A program made the position numbers and the translations under genes. A stretch of DNA of 64,000 nucleotides from Larus michahellis (Eukaryota > Chordata > Aves > Charadriiformes > Laridae): contig NC_133899.1 in assembly GCF_964199755.1 (NCBI RefSeq), forward strand, positions 26,825,446 through 26,889,445. The letters run 5' to 3'. The notes under the pieces are model-generated. The model made no database searches, was not told the DNA's origin, and worked only from the letters and a program-made list of their open reading frames with translations. How positions within the stretch are numbered: position 1 is the first letter of the stretch; each line of letters starts with the position of its first letter. Below, piece after piece: positions 43,701-52,700 of the stretch.

Positions 43701-46700
43701 TGAAATTGACATCCAGCAAATTGCTAACAGCTCAGGAAAAGTGCAAACAAGTGTCTAACCTTAAATACAGGACAAATCTTTATGAACCATGTATGAAGAA
43801 CTCTTATCACATTTTTTTTAAATAGATCTATATAATTCAAATTTATAAATATCACAATTTGAATGAGTGTATTTCATCCAAATAGTTTGGGACTCCTGAC
43901 TATTTATGTTCTGATTAAATGCTTGAAAGCAATTTCTCATTGCTACTGTAATGACTGCAGATAAACAAATGAGGTTATTCAGTGTTAATTGCAACTAAAT
44001 GTTTAATACTGCAAGTCCAAGAGATGACACTTCCTTATTTCAAAGGAGAACTACCTAGAAGTCTGCTGAAACAAATTTTGGTCCAAGATCAGCAGCATAT
44101 CCCTTCTTGATTTATGCTAGGAAGGATTAAAATTCACAGCTTCCTTTCAAGATCATTTCACTGACAGTTGAAAAAAAGATGCAATTATTCCTGTACTCGA
44201 GTTAGATGCATACACTGCATTGGGTTTGGATAGCTACTTATTATATGCTGGCTTGGACCTTGAAATGAAGCACACACGAACCAAGTATTAAACAGAATGA
44301 GCCTAAGGTACAGCTGACATTGAGACTTAAAATCATTCCTAATGCTTCCTGCTCTCCTGCTCATACACCTAAAGAAGTTGATTTTCTTATTCTACAAGTA
44401 ATATTGTAGCATATATATTTGTTGTATACAAATACAATGTATCTGTATACATTTTTTGTATTTGTACACATTTCCAATTTGTATACAAATACAATGCATT
44501 GTATTTGTATACAACAAATTGTTTGACTTTTATTTGTTTGCTTGGGTTTTTTAGGTGATTAACTTAAAATACAAAATTATTCTCTTACTGTGTTTGCAGC
44601 TTGGAGATCTGCTTTATGAAAAACGTCAGTATGGAAAAGCCAAATGGGCTTGTATAAAAATGAAAGAAAAACAGTATGAACAGAGCATATGCCTTGGATT
44701 CATGAAGCTTATGAGGTACATTTGTGAGCAGAATTCCTCAGGTAATTGGTGCCACAATTCTAGATTTAAGTTAAAACATTATATTTATGCACTAGCTCAT
44801 CCTAATTGGGGAGAAAGTTTTATTAGCTTTTCCCAAATCCTCCACCCGGTCTACAGGGACATTTTCCTGCAATGCAGCCTTTCCAGCAGAGTCTGAGCCA
44901 ACGTGTTGCTCCCTCTGCACACATGCTAGAGGAGAACATCTGCGGGAAGCAATCACAGCTTCCAAGGGCACTGTGACCATTACAACTGTCTGGGAACTGA
45001 TACTGGCTGATTTTGTAGGCTGTCAGCTATAAATTAGGCTTTTGCTACACAATTTTAGTGGTTTACTTTCCATGGCAGTACTGAAATCGCCTGTTCTAAG
45101 AACTTATTCAGAGTGTAATGCCAAGAGAGACCATAATGTTTCGTCTCTGGTTTGAGTTCATGATACTCAACTTGTGCATGTCTGAACGGACACCAAAAAT
45201 TTCTGTGTCTGAAGCATATTTTCCAGAAAGATAATCCAGTTTTAACTCAAGTACTTTAAAATAATGGCAAGTCCACCATGTCCTTGATAGCTTGTGCCTG
45301 CACGAGAAATGTGCATCTAGTTTCCAATCCAGTTTTATCTGGTTTCAACTGCCAGCCATCCATTGTCTTTTTTTTTTTTTTAATTCTCCAGTTGATTAAA
45401 AAGTATTGCAATGCCTGGTGTTTTGTTCTGTAATAGTACATGTGTTGTAATCGAGTCAACCCTTACTTTTATTTCCAAGAAACTGAAAACATTGTTCATG
45501 AAAGCTTTTCTTTAATCAGGTATTTTCCCCACTCTCCCCATTCTTTTAACACTTTAGCATAGTTTAAAAGTAATTTTTGGCTCCAGAACAGCGCTGTTTT
45601 GTTTTCAAACTGTGTACAGAGGCCAAATGCCCACTCCTAGACATCACTGCTACCTGCACAGTCGAAAGAGTCAACCTTCTCCTAGAACATTGCAAAAATG
45701 TAGCAACATGTTTGATAACAGCAAATCCTAAACTAATTCACAATGCAGCCCCCTTATCTTGCCTACATTCTTTGTTCCCAAATATTTAAAACATGACACA
45801 AGGTCAGTTTACAACATAAACATGGGGAAAGAAGTTAAATCAAACTCCTTGCCCTCCATGAAGAGAGCTCACCAAATACCACATTTTAGACACACATGCA
45901 CAATATTTGCACATGTAGGTTTTAGTTATGTACACACACACAAAGTACAAGGCATAATAAAATGCTATTTCCACTTGGAATATAGAACTGCATTTTCTAA
46001 AATATCCTACTGAATTCCTTTTAGTAATGACATTCTTGTTGCTCCACGGTACTCGGTTTGTATTATTCAGCTTGGGTTCAGAAGTCGAGCATGCTATGTA
46101 GACCTCCGTTTACATTTTCTAAAAAGTCATGTATGTCTCCTCAGGACTGTACTTGGGGATAACAATACCCATTGTGACCATAGTCCATACAAATGAATCT
46201 CAATCGGAGATGACACAGGCAGTGACAGTAGCGTACTACCTGCCTGAAGTGCTGCAGGACGAGCCACCTCATCCTTTTGACTCTGACATAATCATTGAAG
46301 AATGGCCTTCTACTATTGTTTATAGTAGGTAAGAAATATTTCAATTCTGTTCTAGTAAAATCTGTAAAAAGATGTAGTTTTCAATTTGGGCTTGTTACAT
46401 CTTTTAAATCAGGGTCTAAAGGCTAACAAACAGGAAAACTTGATTTTTTAGTAGTTGTTAAAAGTTGCCTGCTTTACGAGACTGGGATATTCAGGAAATA
46501 ATGGTTACCAGCTTACTTGGGAAAACAGTGCAGCTGTAAATGTGAGATACAAACTCAAAACACAGACTATTCTGTGTAGCTAGGAACAAAGTATCTGACA
46601 TGTCACTGAAAATGTTCAGAAAAAACTGTTATGTGTATGAGATCAGTCAGGGAGTCATTTGCGAAACACGACTAAATAATTTAGGAGGAGGCATTTCTAG

Positions 46701-49700
46701 TCTCTGGAAAAAACTGTGGATTTTAAAAAGAACTTGATATGAAGTTGATTGTTACAGGAGCTTCAGAGGAATCACCAATGAAGACTCTATAATGAGAGAA
46801 ATAAACCTGTTGGCGGAAATTCTGGAGAGTCCCGAGTTATGTTTGCAGGATACATTCATCATTGCAGGATATACAAATCCAGCTGCTGCCAACCGACACA
46901 ATGAGATATGGTTCCTTCAGAGACCATAGCCTCCCCTTTCCGATGCTTGTCACTCACAAGAATCAGTGCTGATTTACAGGTGAATCACGTAAGGCTACAC
47001 ATCAAACCCTCAAAGATTTTAGAAATGTGGCTTTTGGCCAGTTTAGCAAGGCAATCACTCCAATTTAATAATCCAACAGAGGTAACACCTGGAACATACA
47101 ATTTCCTATGTCAACTTCTACAGTTTTTACACAATTTTTATGGAGATTTTTAGCACTTTAAAAGTTAGTTCACCTTATCTTTACAAGGTAAGGCAGACAG
47201 AGACTTCTCTCCTTGTCCAGTTATTAGCAGCTCTAGACTGCTTGTGGCCTGGGACAGTCCTAGGGGAGATCCTGGAGCCCCTGCCCTGGGCACCCAGTGC
47301 TGCACCAGCTACACAAAGACCCTCTTGGGGCCTTCAGTGGGACACGTTAGAACCACCTCACACATGCAGGCTATGCTGCAGAAAAAGAATGTTCAGGTCT
47401 TAATCTCTGAAGAGAACTACCAGATATAGACCACTGGGATTAAACCAAGGAGTAAAACTAGACCAATGCTGACTGCTTTTAATGTCATCATCTGTGGAGC
47501 AGAGATTCTTAATGCTTACCTCAAAAAGCATTCAACCAAAGTACTTCTAACCTTGAGAAGAGACCAAAAAAGCAGAACAGTCCTAATGCTCATTGAAGTT
47601 TTGATAGCAAAAGTTACAGGTTATCTTAATCACACACTCATAGTAATCCCACGGCTATATTTGGCATTTCTAAATACAAAGTGGTAATTCTTAACACTTC
47701 AGCTTCACAAACACTTTCATCTTATAACTTTGCTAAATGTTAAAACGTTACAGCTGAAGTAATTCGTTCAGTACTTTTTACACTCGTCTGGCAGTACCAC
47801 ATTATTAATGTTATAATTGATACAAATATTTCACAGAAAAAAATTTCAGCTCAAAGTGACCTCTGGCAGTCGCACGGTGCAGCTCTGCTGCGCTGCTGGC
47901 AGAGCGGGCTGCTCAGGGCCTCACACTGCTGGATTTTGAGCACCTCCAGGGGTTGGGAGCCTGTAACCCTCTAGGCCCCATTCCAGTATCTGACCACCCT
48001 CACTGTGAGAAATTTTTCTTCCTAATACCTAATTTTCCCTGTTGCAGCTTGTTTCTTTTATCCATATGATAATTCTTGAAGTAGACAACTGCTAATCTAG
48101 CACGCTGTGATCAAAAGACAAGCCCACGTCATTCTCCATGCATCAGGAGGCCTGAAAGCAGCACTCACACTTTGCTGTGTTCTACAGCTACAGAGCACCT
48201 ACTGCACTTTAGAATCGGGGTAGCAAACAGTTTTGCTCTCAAAAATCCCTTCCTAAAGTCTCCCCTCACAGACATGACAGTAGAGTTTAACCTTAACAGA
48301 ATTAAATGTCTTTTTATATAAAAAATTCATTAATTATATCACCAGCGTTATTTATCGATTATATGATTTAGGCTCTAAATAACGCTTTTGTGTTACTGAG
48401 TTACAACATACAAGACAGCACCCAAACCAGTGTCTGTTAGCTTACAGTAGCGTTAATTGGCAAACACAATGGATTTATGGAGTACTTCTGACTGAATAAA
48501 CACACAGGTCTCAAGAACTTTAAAGCCTCCGGGTTCCACAAGGCTCTCTGCTGCACAAAATTGACTTTATGCTTAACCTCAAATCTCTTGCAGAGCAGCA
48601 GGATCAGGGCAGGCTGGCTGGCCCTGCTTAAGCATGCCTAAGGCGCTCTCTCGTGGTGGCTGCCCTCAGAGACGCCTTGGGGAGGCAGCAAGAAGGGGAA
48701 AAGGAAAATAAAAAATAAAAATAAAAATAAAAGAGAGAGAGAGAAGGTTTAATTTAAACGCAAACAAACTGACACAGACCGGCAGGTCCGTCACAGACCT
48801 TTGTATTGCCACAAATTAATGGGATGTTAAACTGATGGGGGGCAATCTCAAAAAAGACTGTGGGATTGGGGGCTTTCTTATTCCAACCAGAAAGCTACCA
48901 AATCCGGTTTGCCAGGTGACAGCAGAAATGCTTGTGCCAGTTGTGGCCACAACTAGGAACTACTTTGTCTGATGTGCCAATTCAGATGCACATCGAAGTA
49001 TTTCTTACTGAACAGAACGAGACAATGAAGGTATCTGTCAAGTCTTTTATTCCTCTCCATTTGTTCAAGATACAGGATCATAGCCAGGGAAAAAAATTCA
49101 GACTTCCTTTTCAATATGTTGAATTGTTTCTTATTTGATTTTTATTTATGTTGCTTCTTATTTATTTTTAACATTTCCTCAGATTGTTGGAAATACGAGC
49201 CAGTATTAAAGTGAAAGCTAACAATTTAATGGAAAACATTAGTTTTTAAAAACTGAATTGAGTAGAGGGCCCAGGGAGGCATTAAATAACGGGTTCTGTT
49301 TTGCCCTCATCCCCCACAAGATTTTTATAAGAGCAAATAAAAACAATTTTCACCTTTGACATGATTTTATGGTAAAATAAAGAAGTTTCTGCAATTTGAT
49401 TGCTTTTGCCAGTCATAGAAATTATTTTAGGCTTTAGCAAATGTCAAATAGCTATTGGAAGCAGTTAAATCCTCTCACCATAAAGTACCAGTTTGTACAT
49501 ACTTTGCATTTTAAACGTCTATCGCAAAAAGCATTTGCTATATCTTATGTCTCTTTCCATAGGCAATCTTCACCTAAATACTTCTGTGACTCAGCTACTT
49601 GTGGGTATGTTATAGAAACATTCCTGTTACTGAAATATAAAAATAAGGTATTTATCTGAATGTGCTGATATCCTAACCGCAGCAAAGTGTTCAGCGTTGT

Positions 49701-52700
49701 TTTATGTAAAACTGTGAATTCCAAGATAGTATTTATTTTGACTTATGTTAGACAGCTTCTGCTGCTGAGAAAGAACCAATTAATCTCGAGTTTGAAGATA
49801 CACTTTATGGCTATGGAATATTGTACCAACTTCTGTAACCAGCCCTCACAAGCACGGGCACAAAGAATTGTGTTTTTTCATTGACACACAATAAAATTTA
49901 CTTCATAGTTACACCACTGAATGCCAAGGAAACGTTACTATTACTCAGATACATCACTTGAGAAAGCTTGAAAACATTATGTCAAGCTTCATTATCTAAC
50001 TCCTGTTACCAGAATAGGTACGTTGTTATCCATCTGTGGCTCTACCCTGTAAGCCATTAATTAATGGATTTTCATTTTTAATTTGAAGTTATTTGATTTC
50101 CACTATTCAAAGGAGATAAAAAAACAGAATTCACCCATATTTTTGGAAGATTAAATGACGTAGCCTTAACAGATAAATGTTGTCCTGCATACTGTGTATT
50201 TTTCAAACAAGCATTAGTGCCTAAAAAGTTTATTCCAGCTATTGTGATACTCAGGGCCTTGCTTATTGTATGTATACAAATATAAAAATAATTTTTCTGG
50301 CATTGTTGCATTGTGCTGTTTTACACTGTCCTTCATTTTCACTGAAATGTCGTCTTGTTTACTGTTACTGTTTATCAAAATTAAAGGTAATGATTTTATT
50401 GTGCAGAGTACACCTGGCTTTGTTTTTTGCTATCTTTCCTTTGAATGGGAACAGCAGAAGTCACAAGTTGCTATTCTGATTCTACAAAAGCCATAAGCCC
50501 AACAAAAATTAAATAACTTTCAGAAGACACACATTCTTTGAAATAAACAGGTACATTTGGAGCTATGTTACTACGGGCTGCAGCCAGCAGGGCTGCTAGC
50601 AAACTCACTCCTCCTGACTGCAGAAGCCATCTGCAACCCCTTTTCTGTCAAGTGCCCAGCACAGTCCCCCACAACCCTCAAAGCAGCACAGACTGGGGTA
50701 GGGCTGGTTTCAGAACCAAGCTGGAGAGAAGCAGTTCTTAACAAAGAGTGACATATGTATTGGAGCTTTCTCCTAAATCCCAATGCCATTCAAACGTAAT
50801 CCACGACTGATTCTTTTGGCAGGGGACAAGGATAATGCAACATCTACGCGTTGCTCCTGTGGCTACACTCACATCTCTATCCTGATCTCAAGCCACTCAG
50901 AAGCCAAAACACAGGAGCACAGCAAACAGTGCAACTTAACTTCAGGGCATGACCGACGTCCATCGCTGTGCTGCAGAAAACTGCACAACCACAGAAATAC
51001 CTCGGCGGAAACTGAGGCACAGGAGCCACTTCTGAAAGTGCTGGGGTCTCTAATACTAAGGCTTGGCTTGCCCCTGAACACTGGAAAAAGCGGGGGCACT
51101 ATCCTTCCACACTCTCTGTGTTGTTACAAGTCATATTTTCTATGTAAAGCAGTAGCAAAACAAGTGCAAATACCAGATCAAAGAGAGGAAATAGAAACCA
51201 CTGAAGCCACAGTAACGATTTAGTCCAGGTTTGTCTATACTCCTCAATTACACCAGATTAGCCAAACCTGTGTGCTTATTTCAGCTTAAATCTCAAGTGA
51301 AACACCTCAAATTAAATCCCTGCACTCCATACGAGCTTTCAGAGGCACCTGTAGTGATGCAAAACTATCTTTAAAGTTCTTGCTAGCTTATCAGTGGAAC
51401 TTCCTCATTTAAATATACTCTCAGGTTACTGGATTGAAAACAGGTGAACTAACTTAATCTAGAAAATGAATGAACAAGTTTGCCAGTGGTCTTCACATAA
51501 ACACAAAAATCATTAACTTTAATCAAAAACATACTCTAAGGACAACAGTCTGATACTAACGTAATCCTATTTTTTTTTATCTCTCTTACCAAAAAAAGAA
51601 CATACATTTTGAACGTTTCAAAGCAGTACTTTATATAATACCATTTGTCTACCAGTACCTTACTGAGAAGACGCAGACCATTAAGTTGTCACTGACTTGC
51701 TAACAGTGCTGGTCCCTGCTAATCTGCCCTAAATTGAGACATTACCTACTGGTAAAAAAGAAAAGAAAAAACCCAAACCCAAAAAACCAACCAAACAAAA
51801 AAAAAAACCAAGGAGAACTAAGTACACTTACAGATGACTTAAAGCTCTAAAGAATATTCTTAATCAGAGGAAATGCTTCAGTCACTATACAGTTTTCATA
51901 AGGCTGGCAATAACCCAGACAACACCAGCATGGTCATTCTCAACATCTTAATACTACTAAATTCAGCCAAATTAAGAAGCCCTCAGTTTAGGTCTCATGG
52001 CAATTTTGCAAGGACTCCTGAAAGAGGATGAGAAAACTAATTCAATTTTAAGTTTTCCATCAGAGCTCTTCAAGTTATTGCAAGGTAATAACTAGCATTG
52101 GTGGAAAGTGAAACCGCAGCTGCTAAAGTTGAAACAATGTTTCTTTTTTTGCCTTATACTCAAAAGCAAAGTTAATTGAATAGGAAAGTGTTACTTTATA
52201 AGTTATTGCTAGTCTAGATAAGAGATGTTAACACAGGAAGGGAGATATTTAGTGACACTGTCTGTTTAACAACAAAGAAATGCAACAACTCACCTGGATG
52301 TAAGCACTCTGAATTTCTACCAATTCTTCACCAAGCGGAACAACAATTTTCTCCACTTGTCGCTCATGAGAATAAGGCTGAATTTCCGGAGAATCTTCAG
52401 CACATAGTTCTATCTGAGCAATGAGTAAGTTGGAAATAACTTGCTGCACAGCCTGTTTGAGAAGCCACAAAAGACAACTGTATTTTCTCGTTAACACTCC
52501 GGCAACACAAGTCAATATCACGTGAAAATAACTATTTCCATATTTTAGCAGGCCTTGAATATAATTGTAAGGAAAAGGTACCTACTAACTATATATGAAA
52601 AATGAAAGACTCTCCAGTTAAAGATCTCAAGTAGTATATATAAAGAGTCAACATGGTAAGTTCCTGAATGCAAAAAGCGTGCTACTGCACAAGGGCTGGA

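Larger units (their letters stand above)
36905..46757 (+). other. Introns of the SOUL-like gene
   Basis: Intron 1 (36905-43101) is 6.2 kb and holds the rest of the CpG island and an AT repeat near 38330. Intron 2 (43194-44599) holds a 36-bp palindrome. Introns 3 (44742-46144) and 4 (46329-46757) show nothing recognisable. No further exon was found in them on either strand. Confidence 0.75.
46930..52293. other. 3' flank of the SOUL-like gene and rest of FANCM intron 4
   Basis: Begins with the 3' UTR of the SOUL-like gene. Candidate poly(A) signals are ATTAAA at 47439-47444 and AATAAA at 48495-48500, with further AATAAA near 49376 and 49890; which one is used cannot be told. Holds a CR1 fragment (47910-48060) and a simple repeat (48705-48745). 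No other exon seen. Confidence 0.6.

Noticed and set aside
47140-47403. Open frame after the SOUL-like stop codon
   Set aside because: Lies in the presumed 3' UTR; no similarity to SOUL proteins and no acceptor needed by the gene model.
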